NCBI RefSeq assembly: GCF_004798865.1
Contig: NW_025335268.1
Coordinates: 51,080,959 to 51,144,958, forward strand
Direction of reading: 5' to 3'
DNA from: Varanus komodoensis
Taxonomy: Eukaryota; Chordata; Lepidosauria; Squamata; Varanidae
Length of the DNA stretch: 64,000 bases
Shown piece after piece: positions 11,717 through 22,037 of the stretch. Made by a program: the position numbers and the translations under genes. The notes under the pieces were generated by a model. That model saw only the letters and a list, made by a program, of their open reading frames with translations, searched no databases and was not told the DNA's origin. Within the stretch, counting starts at the first letter, position 1. Every line of letters starts with the position of its first letter.

Positions 11717-13549
11717 AAATTAGCACATAAGGAAGAAAACTGGTAGACAAAATTCATTTCCTACTAAAAGCCAGCTGCAGTTTCGAATTCCAGCATTGTA
11801 TCAATGAGCTTTATTCAGTGTGAAAGGCACATTCCTCAACCATTATTCCATATTCATGAAGTCTGCTTTCATACTTATTACTGAATACTGAACTGAATAC
11901 ATGTATTTGTAACATATATACCTGTCCTAGGTTATCAAAAAGTCAGATCATCCAGAGTGTCACCATGTCCTGCAAGTTATTTCATTTCAAAGTGGGTATT
12001 AATGGAGATTTTTTTAATGGATCCATGCCATACAATATTTACATTTGACTCATCCTTGGGCCCAACAGAGTTAAGGTAATAATGGTAAAACATGTTTCAT
12101 AACCTTCAGTATTAGTTGTTTGACTTAGACATGCAATCCTACAATCCACATTACTTCACAGATCCTAAGAAAAGATTTATGTGTATCTTTGTACCATTTA
12201 ATTCCCAATCTAATGTTAATACAAAAATTTAAATCAACCTGTCAGAAACATTGGAAACTTTGTGATTACCTTTATATATGTAGCATTTGTCACAAAGGAA
12301 CAAGGGGCACAAACCTTGCCATACCAGATGTTGAGCTCAGACAAGAAGAGGCGGACCTTGCCCTTGTCCTACCCTAAAAGCAGGACCACAAGCATCTTTG
12401 GCCTGATTTAGCACAATTCATATATTCTGACTTCCATCATAAAATGTACAAGTAATGATCTACATAGCCTTGCTGCTGGTGGTAGGGACACTTCATTGAT
12501 AAATGTTATAAATTAAAGGTCCTGCAAACAACTTTTTAGAAAATCCATTTAGATTCGACTTGAATTTAAGAGGTATATAAACAAATTAAATCTCCATGAT
12601 CAAATATGCCTGTGAAGAACAAGCTTCCTCTCCCCTGCCTATGTGTACACAGAGATGACTGATTCATTGAAGCGTATACAAAGCGCACACTTGAAAAGGT
12701 TCTACAGTTGCTAATAAATCTTTCCTAAAGGTTTGGTCCTAGAAAGCAAGTTATACGCTTTCTTCTCATTCACCTTTCTTTATGGGGAAATGTGTGTCAG
12801 TGTGCCTGTTGGAAGAATGCACTGCCACTATTTGTCCCTGCTCAAGGTTAACTGCTTTATACAGCTCAATCCTATGACTGTCTATTCAGAGGTTTGTGCC
12901 ACTGAGTCATATGAACCTACTTCCAGGTTAGTATGTATGGGAGTGCACCATAAGGACCCACTGCACAATCTGTTCCTCCAGAGCTGATTCATTCAAGACA
13001 TATTGGGAAACCTTCTGGGGCTGGCTGACTAATTGGAGTAGTGTAACCACACCATCCTTCCACTCTGTCAGGGCATTCAGCAAAAGAGTCCAACTGAAAA
13101 CTTGAATACACAAGATAGAGGCTCCAACAGATTTTCCGCTAGTCTCTTATTCTTCAGTCCGTGGTCTCTACAGTTGCTTCTGCTTAGAACAGTACCATTA
13201 TCTGCACTTTTAACACACACTTCAAAACATCTGCTCAATTCATAACAATTGTCTCGCAACGATTCCTGAAGATCCGTGAACTCATTCAAAACCATGACTA
13301 AAACTAAAGCGCACTCGAATTAAGCAAACTCAACTTCAAGTCTTTAGCTGCCGACTTCAAGAAGATGAATTAACTTTTAATCTCTACACCTCCCACCCCC
13401 CACATACACACACAAATCTACACGCCCCTCATCAACTGCTTCATCCTTGGCAAGAGCCCGCAAGGCGCCTTCCTCTCAGCAATCCGTTAGCCTGACCAAG
13501 TTCCCAGATCTCTTTGAGCCCACGGGTCTTTAAGAAGAAGGGGCGTCCT
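11717..13549. other. Mostly unique intron sequence; one worn repeat at about 12,853-12,960
   Basis: A piece beginning CTCAATCCTATGACTGTCTATTCAGAGG and ending 'gtatgtatgggagtgcacc' is an 'AATCCTATGCA'-type repeat. The rest shows nothing recognisable up to the CpG island. Confidence 0.45.
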
Positions 13550-13841
13550 TGTTGAACACTTTAGCAGTCCGATCCTGCGCACGTTTCCTCGGAACACGTT
13601 CCACGCGAAAGAGAGCCTGGACCTGCATCCCTCGCAAGTTCACACAACCCCACGTGCACGTCTCTGAGGCCATATTCACAACACTTCTGCAGCTTTCTTC
13701 TCCTCTTCCTCCCCGCCCCCAGACCCCCCCCCGCCCCCGGGTGCTGGCCTCTCTTCCAGGACTTTTTTGGCGAGGGGCACCCTATCGCAACACTGCCGCG
13801 CAGTTGCAGCCTTGAGAGGACGCCTCAGCGGCCAGCGACTC

Positions 13842-13847
13842 ACTTAC
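13842..13847 (-). other. NKAIN2: Splice donor of NKAIN2 exon 1
   Basis: The minus strand reads CTG|GTAAGTG. The GTAAGT is a full match to the vertebrate U1 donor consensus and falls right after codon 18, where known NKAIN2 transcripts leave exon 1 before the next codon (Val). Confidence 0.93.
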
Positions 13848-13901
13848 CAGTTGCATGCCACAGATGAAGATCAGCGTGCACCTGCCGCTGCAATAACCCA
13901 T
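13848..13901 (-). CDS. NKAIN2: NKAIN2 exon 1, coding part (first 18 codons)
   Basis: Read on the minus strand, this encodes MGYCSGRCTLIFICGMQL and runs straight into a GTAAGTG splice donor, in phase 0. From memory, this is the exact N-terminus of vertebrate NKAIN2 (also TCBA1/FAM77B). NKAIN1 (MGKCSGRC...), NKAIN3 (MGCCTGRC...) and NKAIN4 (MGSCSGRC...) differ at residue 3 and in the following hydrophobic stretch. NKAINs are small four-span membrane proteins of neurons that bind the Na,K-ATPase beta subunit. This exon holds the cytoplasmic tip and the start of the first membrane segment. The start codon has a strong context: A at -3 and G at +4. The remaining exons lie beyond the left edge of the window, as expected for a gene whose first intron is very long in mammals. 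The residues match a known protein, the donor is where the family splices, and a CpG island surrounds it, so confidence is high. Confidence 0.95.
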
Positions 13902-13947
13902 GATTTCCGAGACCCTCGCCGCAGTCCCACGCAGAGCCCAGCCGTAT

Positions 13948-13955
13948 CCAATCAG
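13948..13955 (+). promoter_or_regulatory. CCAAT box (NF-Y-type CCAATCAG)
   Basis: A perfect CCAATCAG lies 47 bases upstream of the NKAIN2 start codon. It reads forward on the plus strand, so it is inverted (CTGATTGG) relative to NKAIN2. NF-Y works in both orientations. It may serve NKAIN2 starts very near the ATG, or an antisense start running to the right. Confidence 0.4.
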
Positions 13956-13968
13956 ATGCCGGGAGAGG

Positions 13969-14052
13969 CTAAGCGAGCCTGAGCAGGACTCGGGGGGCTG
14001 CTGCCTGCCGCCGCCGCCGCGCCAAGAGCGCGTCCCGGGAAGTGACAGGCAT
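13969..14052 (-). other. Candidate upstream ORF in the NKAIN2 leader (27 codons)
   Basis: On the minus strand an ATG at 14,052 opens a frame of 27 codons that stops at 13,969-13,971, 67 bases before the NKAIN2 start codon. It contains a run of four CGG arginine codons. If transcription starts above 14,052 this is a classical upstream ORF that could damp NKAIN2 translation. A second, overlapping frame opens at 14,173 and closes at 13,952 (73 codons) and would act the same way from a still longer leader. No homology is claimed; in GC-rich leaders such frames can be accidental. Confidence 0.4.
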
Positions 14053-14314
14053 TAGGATCGCCTTCGCAGCAGCCGCGGCAGCGGCACCCTCCGCCACAAC
14101 CGCCTTTGCAGCGCCGCGGACAGCCGCCGCCTCGGCAGCCTTCACTCGCCCTGTGCAAAGATGCCTCCGCCAACAGCAGCGCGGCCGGGAAGGGTGTCCC
14201 GGCAGTCGGCGGGGTCAGCGACAGTTCCCAAAGGCATCCGACGGCCTCTCCAAGTTTGCCCTCCGCCTGGGCTCGGCTCTTGAGCCATCCAGCCGCTTGG
14301 GCAATGAGACAGCT

Positions 14315-14353
14315 AGGGAGGGAGGGAGCGGGAGGGAGGGAGGGAGCGAGGGA
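14315..14353. repeat. (GGGA)n tract in the CpG island
   Basis: An imperfect GGGA/GGGAGC purine run. The minus strand is pyrimidine-rich (TCCC)n, a form often found near CpG-island starts and able to form triplex or G-quadruplex structures. Confidence 0.75.
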
Positions 14354-14396
14354 AGCGAGCTCAGCTCATTCTGGCAGGCTGGGTCCCCCCACCCCA

Positions 14397-14483
14397 CCAC
14401 ACACATGCGCGCCCATACACACACACACACACACACACAACGCACACGCAACGCGCGCACACACGCACACACACACACACACA
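14397..14483. repeat. Compound (CA)n / (CACG) microsatellite
   Basis: Two CA tracts (about 14,417-14,440 and 14,459-14,483) are separated by CG-containing CA-like sequence. Alternating purine-pyrimidine sequence of this length can adopt Z-DNA. It lies about 0.5 kb upstream of the NKAIN2 ATG. Confidence 0.85.
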
Positions 14484-14626
14484 GGCTCCCGCGGCTTGTT
14501 TTTCCTCAGGCGACCACAGCGGAAAAGCCTCTCCTCAGAGCCTGCTTGGGTGTCTCCCCTTAGCCAAAAGCGTCCATGCCTCCATTCAGTGGCACAGCGA
14601 TTATTCCCAATGCAGCACAGCAACAG

Positions 14627-14656
14627 AAGGAGGAGGAGGAGGAGGAGGAGGAGGAA
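14627..14656. repeat. (GGA)n trinucleotide repeat
   Basis: About nine to ten GGA units on the plus strand, just before a GCGGCGGCGGC cluster. Confidence 0.85.
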
Positions 14657-15370
14657 GGGAGCTGGCGGCGGCGGCTGCTCACAAGCATGACAGGCGCTGT
14701 CTCTCAATGTTAGCAAGGCAACGGCCGCCGCCGCCGTAGCTTCCTGCTCCAGCCCAGCTCGGAAACGGCCGGGAGGGCGGGGGACGTGAGTTGGCGGGGG
14801 AGAGAACGGGGAGGAAGTGGAGAGCCTCCCGGTCCCTTTATGACTTTGGCTCTGCTCTGGACTCCGCGGGCATCTCCCCTGCCATCGCCGGGCGGGGGGC
14901 AGGCGCGCGCGCGCGAGGAGGCAAGCAGCCTCCGCCGACACGCTTGCTCCGCTCTTCCTCTTTCCCCCACCCGAGAGCAGCCGAGCGGCTTTGTGCTCCC
15001 CCGCCACCCCCGCCGGCGTCGCTGCGGAGAGGCGCGCTCGAGGGGGCCGCTGCTCTCTTCTGGGGCTTTCTGAAGAGGCTTTCACACGAGAGGGAGGAGG
15101 GGCGCCTGGGGGGACAGCGCCGCCGCGGCTTCTGCTGGGCTGCTGCGGGCAGACGGGTGGGGTGGGGAAAGGTGTGCCAGGCTGTTCGGCGGAGACAAGT
15201 GACGCTTCCCGCTGCCACCCCACCTCCTGGTCACACGCTTTGTCTGCTGATGCTCCGGTTCTGCTTGGTCTCCCCCTGTCTAGGGGAATGGGGTGGCGGC
15301 AGCCTCTGGAGGAAGACGCTGTGCAAAGGCGAGGGAGGGGGTGAGCAGCGCGGAGCTCTCTGCTGCCGCC

Positions 15371-17684
15371 TGCTGGGCTTCTGTTAAATTTTACGAAGAA
15401 AGGCACCCACCGCACTCTGGAAAGGAACCTTTGGATGGAGCTCTGCAATGAAAGACTATCTCAGGGTGCAATATTCCTATGCATGCTTAGATGGGGGTGG
15501 GAGAGTACCCTGTAACTCCCAGCATGCCCCAGCCAGGATGGCTTGTAGGACTGCTTCCTTTCCCCCATCTGGTCTAAATATGGACAGACTTGTACTGTAA
15601 ATGGATGAACAGACTCTTGAGGGACTCTTTCAGATCTCATTGCCACATGCCTGATGCATTCCTTGAGTTCATCTGTTCTGTTTTGCAATTCGTATGAACA
15701 GTGGTATGAATTGTAGAAGATAATAACATGCTTTGTGATGAAGACGTGATGGCAAAAGCAAACCAGTTGTGTGATAAGCAAGAAGTCTCTGCCATGCAGT
15801 TTGCTAAACAGATTCCCTCTCCAGATGTGTTGGCGAGCAACCTCCATCATTCCCAGCTAGCATGGCCCTATTCTCAGAAAGGGAGAACACATCATCCGCT
15901 TTCTTCACACTGTAGAACTTTATCACGTCTCCCATGTTTAGTTTTTAACAACAGTTTTATATGTTAATCTTTCTTCAAAGGAATGTTCTGTTTGCCCTAG
16001 GGCCTTGAATTTTTTTTTAACCTCTCTTCTCTGCACCTTTTCCAACTTTTGATTCCAAGCTTCTGGCCATTCTTTCCTCCAGTACATCATCTAATCTAAA
16101 TTCCAGCTTCATTATAAATATCCTCATCTGGAATCAGTTGCTGTGAAGAAAGGTATTGTACCTCTTTCACATCAGTAGCATAATAGTACGAAATGACCTT
16201 GCGCCATACCACTGCTATCTCCAAAAAGTAATAGGCACATCCTCTGTACAAAGCTCATACCCAGTGGACTTGCCAAGTGTAACTGGTTTTATATTGAATA
16301 CATTGATTCACAGCAGTATAGGTGGTTCACTTGGGCATCTATGCTCTCACAGAATAACTATAATTTAGCTGCCGAGTTACATGAACTAGTAAGTAGCATG
16401 AAAGCTTGCTTGTTTCTAGGAATCCTTCAGTTCTGTTTGCCATCACTATAAAAACATTAACCCAATGAGATTTGAACAATTTTCTGTAATAATACCCACT
16501 AGAACTAGTGATTACTGGCTGTTGCATTTGTTACAATTCCACTCAAGCAGCGGATAGGAACAGGCAACAAAAGAGAGTGCAAAGCCCCCCAGATCAATGC
16601 TAAGATAGCACTTGGACACTTCTTCTTAAGGACACTCTAAATTCTGCCAATGGTTTTGCACTGAGAAGGGCAACAGATCCCTGCTCAGTCACTGACATCA
16701 AGCTCACGGGATCCAGGTGGAAGATTCTCCTCAGCAGCTGAATGGGCCTCTGCAGAGGCACCTCTTTTTGGAACAAGGATGCCCAGATGATCAGAAAGTT
16801 GTGGAAGGAGAACATGTTCAATAGCTGCCATGTACACTGTCCTTGATATTGCCATTAATATGTTCATAGCAGTTTCTCTTTTACAAATGGGAGTGCATCA
16901 AGATGAAGTGATAAGTGAGCCCAAAATGCAAGATTGTAGATGCACATGAACTACTGAAACTAATTTCCTCTTCTTCTTTGGTATCTGGTATGTAAGTGCA
17001 CTTCTGTAAAATCAGTGTATACGTGTGTGTGTGTGTTTAAACAGAATTAATGTATAGCTGCTAAGTGGAAGCAGAGAAGATAACAAAGCCTGGATAGACT
17101 TGGTTCTCTCTTTACATTCCTTTTCCTTGCATTGCTTTTAGAGATGGTGTTTATAGTAGGATATTCACAAACCACTGCTCAAATTAGAAAGAATATAATC
17201 AAGATGGATGCAGCCCATCCTGAACATGCTTCATGCCATTGTTGTGCTCTCTCAAGCCCCTCTTCACTGCCAAGGAGCACAGAACTGACTTACAGGAGTA
17301 GAAGTAGGGCAACAGGTTTGAACAAACTGTTAGGACCCTGTTTCTTCCCCAAAATGGATGAAAGGCAAAGGAGATGTAATGTAGTACAGGATAGTAATGT
17401 GGCTAGTATATTTTACCACTGAGAATAAAAAGGATCATTCCTCACGAACCCAATGGAAAATGAAGCCTGCACTAGTAGTCCAACTCCATCAATGATCCCT
17501 TGTAGGAACATTTATGGAGTTTACTTCATTTTTCAAACTCATATAGAAGGAAGGGACTCTGAAGAAGTCTCTTCCACCTTTGAGGGAGCTATTATTCCAC
17601 TCAAGGCCCCAAGGTGTGCTTTTGCCTTCCACTGTGTAAATGATATAACAGTAAAGAGGAAGATCAGGCTCTTTTTAGCATTCA
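15371..17684. other. Upstream flank of NKAIN2, nothing recognised
   Basis: CpG content falls away and no known repeat or coding exon is seen. A (GT)8 tract lies at about 17,020-17,036. Distal promoter elements of NKAIN2 could lie here but none can be named. Confidence 0.5.
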
Positions 17685-17800
17685 AATCATAGAATAGTAG
17701 AGTTGGAAAGAGCCAAGAAGGCCATCAGGTCCAACCCCTGTTGCAGGTCACCAGTTTACAGCATCCCACTCAGACTCAAATACAATCATCATGTCTGGGG
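17685..17800 (-). mobile_element. CR1 LINE 3' end, minus strand
   Basis: The plus strand reads AATCATAGAATAGTAGAGTT and continues with the GGAA…GGCCATC…GGTCCAACCCCTG block, the reverse complement of a CR1 3' terminus. It is 5'-truncated, and homology fades near 17,800. Confidence 0.8.
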
Positions 17801-18064
17801 TTTGTTTTGTACCTCTTTAATCAGCTGGGGGCGGAATGCTTGGATGATTCTCTACCCATCCTCTTTCTTGCTTCCACATGTGAGCACAGTGTCCCCAACC
17901 TGGCACCCACCCAAGCACCTCATGTCAAGAGGCAGCAATGAATTGGGGTTAGTGGGAAATCAAGGAGTAGTACTGCTCCTCTCCCAGTGCTCTCTGGTGG
18001 ATCATCCACTCTTACCCAAAGAAGATCTTTAGGGCAGGAGCCAGGAAGAGCAGAAATTTCTCTG

Positions 18065-18122
18065 TCATTTATTTATTTGTTTATTTATTTAAAACATTTG
18101 TATCCCATCCTTTACAGCAGGA
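18065..18122 (-). mobile_element. LINE/SINE tail fragment, minus strand
   Basis: TTTATTTATTTGTTTATTTA is followed by '…catttgtatcccatcctttacagcagg'. This is the reverse complement of a short '…GGGATACAAATGTTTTAAATAAAT' tail seen on squamate L2-like and SINE copies. Confidence 0.5.
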
Positions 18123-18244
18123 TGACATTTGCTCTCTGGCTAGCCACTTGGCAAGAGCAGTTGTGTTTTCTGGGTTTCAATGACACAACAAAAAGGCTGA
18201 TATTTCTGTTATGGTTTCTAAAAACCAAACATACCACTCTGAAG

Positions 18245-18345
18245 TACCACAACAGGGTTTAGGTGACACAAAAGACTAACAGTGGTAAAAAAAAAAAAAA
18301 AATCACTGTGGTTTGTTGTGTTGTGCAAACCCACCCAGTGTCTAC
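18245..18345. mobile_element. Fold-back MITE-like repeat around an A-run
   Basis: GGGTTTAGGTGACACAAAAG…CAGTGGT and the inverted CACTGTGGTTTGTTGTGTTGTGCAAACCC flank a 16-base A run (18,287-18,302). It is related to the repeat at 7.6 kb. Confidence 0.5.
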
Positions 18346-19921
18346 AATACTGAAGTAAATGGTGAACTGGCTATGATCCAACCCACTATAAGGCACTTTC
18401 CTATATTCCTTTATTAATCCAAGCATGTCTGATATTACATTTTCATCAGCATTTGTCTCCTGATGTCTACATTACATTTGTCTACATTGTCACATCTTGA
18501 CACGTGGTTTAGGCAATCCAGTTTAGATACCTGCTTGCATATCAATGTTAGAATGAATTACTGCTTGCTTGGTGACATATTCATTGAAGTAAAGCATAAT
18601 TTCCAGGAACATATCATTTCCTTTCAACTAACTCATTTAATATAAAAGACATGATTATGGGATGGATCTGTAGTCTCTACACATGGGACACTGGCACTGG
18701 ATGAAGGGGAAAAATTATTTTTTCCAACAAATACCTGCAGCGGATCTCAGTCTCTTCCATTCATGGAAGAGATGTTCTAGTTTCATATTACATGAATATA
18801 TTTTACAAATTACATATTAATTATACTATATTGGCATTACAAAGTTTGAGTTGGTGGGAAATGCGATGGAAATATCAAGAAAAATTACCAGAAGCTTATA
18901 TTTATGTCACTGCCAACTCTGTTCTATTACAGTATTCTGTTATGTATTCGTGTATGACTGTAATAGTCTTAAATTATCTCTGAACCTCATTGCTACCATG
19001 AAGACTGTGTCAAATGTCTCTTTCCTTGTCCTGAAGGATTTCAAGGCTTGATTGCCCAAATGACAGTTTACTTATTTTACTGTCACATACTTTTGTGAAA
19101 TGCCATAACAAGTTGATTACAGGGTTCACATTTTGCATAGTGACAAAATCATCTGTCATATAATAGTCTGATGTCTCAAATCCATTTAACTAAGTAACAA
19201 CTCCTACTGAAAAAATAATGATATTCAGTGCATTAAAATGGCTTTATAAATATGGAAGTTACTTATGCAAGGCTTTGTTTAACTAAATGGAAAGACATAC
19301 AGAATGCCACTTTTTCATGAGATCAGTCACAGGTTTGGGAGGAAATATGAAAGCAAACACCTTACTGATGAATAGGATGATGAACAGGGTGTAGGGGGAG
19401 AGGGAAACAAATCTATAGTCTTCAAAAGAAAAACAGATGAGCCTTGACTTGTTCACTTAATGAAATCAGTTTAGAGAAATTCCATCATTTATATCAGTGT
19501 AATCTACCTATTTGGTTATGACTATTGCAAATCTACTATCTAAGTAATTTAGGTGTTGTTCACAGAGGATGATGGAGAACTTTAGTGTTCTACAGTGAGA
19601 TTAACACCTAAACTACTTAATTAGTAATGTTTAAATCCACAGATCTATTGTTCTTTTCAGCTAACTTGACAAAATGATGATATCTTTAGAGCAACACAGA
19701 AAAACAGTATTTGGAACCCACAGGAAAAAATGGACACTGAGAGATGATGTTAATAATAATATCCTCAGAGCCACACAGCGAAGCTTTCGGAATCCATATT
19801 TCACTGAGGATCGTCATTAACACCTCTTTCCATAATTGCCCAGATTCTTTAATTCTGTCAACAAGTGTTTGCTGCTGCAACTGCCCAGGGAGCCATATGG
19901 CGAATGGGGTGGGTTAGAAAT
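18346..19921. other. Unique upstream sequence, nothing recognised
   Basis: AT-rich, without repeats or frames of note. Confidence 0.5.

Positions 19922-19973
<52 letters not shown>
19922..19973. repeat. (GATA)n microsatellite
   Basis: About twelve uninterrupted AGAT units. GATA repeats are prominent in snake and lizard genomes. Confidence 0.95.
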
Positions 19974-21379
19974 ATGATTACTGGAGACAATTGCTCAAAT
20001 AACAAATAGAGATTGCATAGCCTTCCCACAAAAAGAGATAACAACATAAGAACGCAACACTCCCACCTTCAGCTACTGCTTTTGCATTACTGCCAGCCCT
20101 TTTAGAGGGGGGAGCATTTCTCATGATGCCCTCTCCTCCCCCAGGCCACCACTGCTTTGCTGCCCTGCTATTCCCTCATCTCTGCCCCACATCCTGGCTA
20201 CTTTTTCACCAACTCTCCCTCCCATCATGCAGGAGCAGGAAGCAAACAAATGGGTCTCTTAATTTCTATTTTTAACAGAGTTTGTCTAAGCAACGATCCA
20301 GCACACCCAGCCAACTCTGTAGAAAGTGTGTTGGAAGCAGTGAACTTGGGGGGGAAATAGGAAAGAGAAAACCATTTATTCCTTTCTGTCCAAGTGTTCT
20401 GCCTTCTTATTAACCTCAGAAGAGGTGGTTGGTTCCCCAGTGACCTCTAAGCGTTTAGCAACAGTAACCGAGCTGCAGCCAGATGCTATTTTAAACCACA
20501 ATATATTTGCCGGTGTGATAGTAATAGCAAGCTTAACCAATCAGAGAAGCTTTGGGAACATACAACCAATAAGGTCCCTGGAGCAGCAAGAGGATGTGTC
20601 TCTAACCACTCCAGTGCCTTCTTTGGCCGTACATCCCCACCCCAACTCCGGTTCGGAAGCAAATTAGTCTAGTTGGTTGACTCCTGGATTAGGCAATGGT
20701 GCTTGCCAAGCCTTTCCCAGCCACTATTGACACCTGCCTGTGGTTCGCTTGACATCCTTGGTGATCATCCACTTAGCCTCTGCCTAGAAACGATTCTGCA
20801 TCACTGAATTGGGCATTATGACATGCTGTGTCCAAAATAATCAATTAGTGAGTTTATGTTTTACATAGTGGTTCTGACAGGAAGAGTAGAAGTGAGACTC
20901 TGTACATAAATTGCCTAATATCTAGCCTTTAATCCAAAGCCATTTATGAGACAAGCTATTGAGTCAGAAAAGTACAACCCGAATTCCTGGACAAAGCTGG
21001 AAAAGCAGTCATAGGATCAGCAAAACGTTGACATATGGTCTAATTAAAGCAATTGATCAGACAGTATGAAATCATAAAACTTTATATTAGATGCCACAAA
21101 TAATCTGTAACTCACCAACAAGTTACTTGTTTTGCCTGGCAAAATGATGAGAGCCCAGCCCTTTCCATCTTTACTCAAAAGTAACTCTGTGTCCATAGGG
21201 ACTTATTTCCCTGTAAGGCAGCAGAGAATTTTATTCTGAGTCTGTTCACACAGTATAATAGTTTTGTGAATTATTCTTCTGTATAGAAGCTAGCTGAGTG
21301 CTGATTGGTATCATGACATTTGCTGATTTTCTCCATAACAACTTGAGCTCAATTATTATAGCTTGTGTTTCACAAATGC
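19974..21379. other. Otherwise unique upstream sequence
   Basis: Apart from the CCAAT pair and a faint 'AATCCTATGCA'-type relic at about 21,150-21,235, nothing is recognised. Confidence 0.4.
20530..20575 (+). promoter_or_regulatory. Pair of CCAAT boxes
   Basis: CCAATCAG at 20,537-20,544 and CCAATAAG at 20,566-20,573 lie 29 bases apart on the plus strand. NF-Y sites in pairs about 30 bases apart are typical of promoters and of some repeat-derived promoters. No CpG island or gene follows, so function is uncertain. Confidence 0.3.
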
Positions 21380-21690
21380 ATATTTATTTATTTTCTGCCC
21401 TATCTGCAGAGAAAAGGCCACCAAGACATTGCACAACAATTTTAAATAATAAATCTTTAAAACAATATAAAACATCAAAACATGAAAATTGCACATATTG
21501 AAAGGCCAAATTGAAAAAAAAAAGTCTTTAGGCCCTTTCAGCAAAGCAAGAAAGTGTTAGCCAACTGTAATTCTTGAGGAAGCACATTCTACAGTTCGGG
21601 GGCACCACAGGGGTAACAACCTTTCGTGTGTCACCAACAAACAGGTTTTGATAGCCACTGGGCAATTTGGGCAAATGGGACCCTCCCTGT
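21380..21690 (-). mobile_element. Worn interspersed LINE-type 3' fragment, minus strand
   Basis: TTTATTTATTTTCTGCCCTA opens the unit. It continues through 'aggccctttcagcaaagc' and 'gaggaagcacattctacagttcgggggcaccac', a block I recognise from common squamate LINE/SINE 3' regions. The family name is uncertain. Confidence 0.5.
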
Positions 21691-21702
21691 AACCTTAATT
21701 CT

Positions 21703-21870
21703 TCATAGAATCATAGAATAGTAGAATTGGAAGGGGCCATGAAGGCCTTTGGGTCCAACCCCTGCTGGTGCAGGACACCACATTACTCCAACCCACTCAG
21801 ATGGCTGTCCAGTTTCCTTTTGAATGTCTCTAGTGTGGGAGAGCCCACCACCTCTCTAGGCAGGTTCGAA
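21703..21870 (-). mobile_element. CR1 LINE 3' end, minus strand
   Basis: CATAGAATCATAGAATAGTA then 'gaattggaaggggccatgaagg' and 'ggtccaacccctgctggtgcaggacaccac', '…gaatgtctctagtgtgggagagcccaccac': the reverse complement of the last 170 bases of a CR1 element. It is better kept than the copy at 17.7 kb. Confidence 0.88.
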
Positions 21871-21982
21871 GCAAAACAGGATTCTTTAGACAGTTAGGAT
21901 CCAAGTTGTTTTAAACTTTTTGTTAAACCACTTCTATGAATTGTTACTGCATCTTAGCCCTGTGAGATTCCTGGTATCAACT

Positions 21983-22037
21983 TCTGCCCAGGTTTCCCAG
22001 CACCTCTGGGTCTGCCCAGGTTTCCCAGCACCTCTTT
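21983..22037. repeat. 28-bp tandem duplication
   Basis: TCTGCCCAGGTTTCCCAGCA and the next five bases occur twice in a row, with a period of 28 bases. Confidence 0.9.

Larger units (their letters stand above)
1..13847 (-). other. NKAIN2: NKAIN2 intron 1, 5' portion
   Basis: Everything left of the donor is the beginning of intron 1. No acceptor plus second coding exon (which would continue VCVLERQIFDFLGYQWAP in the family) was recognised, so the intron extends past the window edge. It is AT-rich, with SINE, BovB and fold-back repeat insertions listed separately. Confidence 0.88.
13550..15370 (-). promoter_or_regulatory. NKAIN2: CpG-island promoter and 5' leader of NKAIN2
   Basis: The base composition changes sharply from AT-rich flanks to about 1.8 kb dense in CpG. 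The island covers exon 1 and extends about 1.5 kb upstream of the start codon. It carries GC boxes, including a GGGCGGGG Sp1-type site at 14,890-14,897 and a GGGCGG core near 14,776, and an alternating CG run at about 14,903-14,915. No canonical TATA box was seen. The nearest is CATAAAG on the minus strand near 14,838-14,844, which would place a start near 14,810 if used. The exact transcription start cannot be read from sequence. A CpG-island promoter with dispersed starts is the likeliest form for a brain gene of this type. Confidence 0.85.

Noticed and set aside
14042-14690. Two plus-strand frames of 173 and 194 codons in the CpG island
   Set aside because: These are low-complexity Ala, Arg and His-Thr runs from CGG, GGA and CA repeats. 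They run antisense to the NKAIN2 leader and have no domain.
14791-15387. A 198-codon plus-strand frame in the CpG island
   Set aside because: GC-rich frame without homology; overlaps several equally long frames on both strands.
14366-15448. A 360-codon minus-strand open frame through the CpG island
   Set aside because: It translates microsatellites into runs of Val-Cys and Leu, has no recognisable domain, and long frames arise easily in stop-poor GC-rich DNA. Its position upstream of a real start codon makes it leader or promoter sequence.
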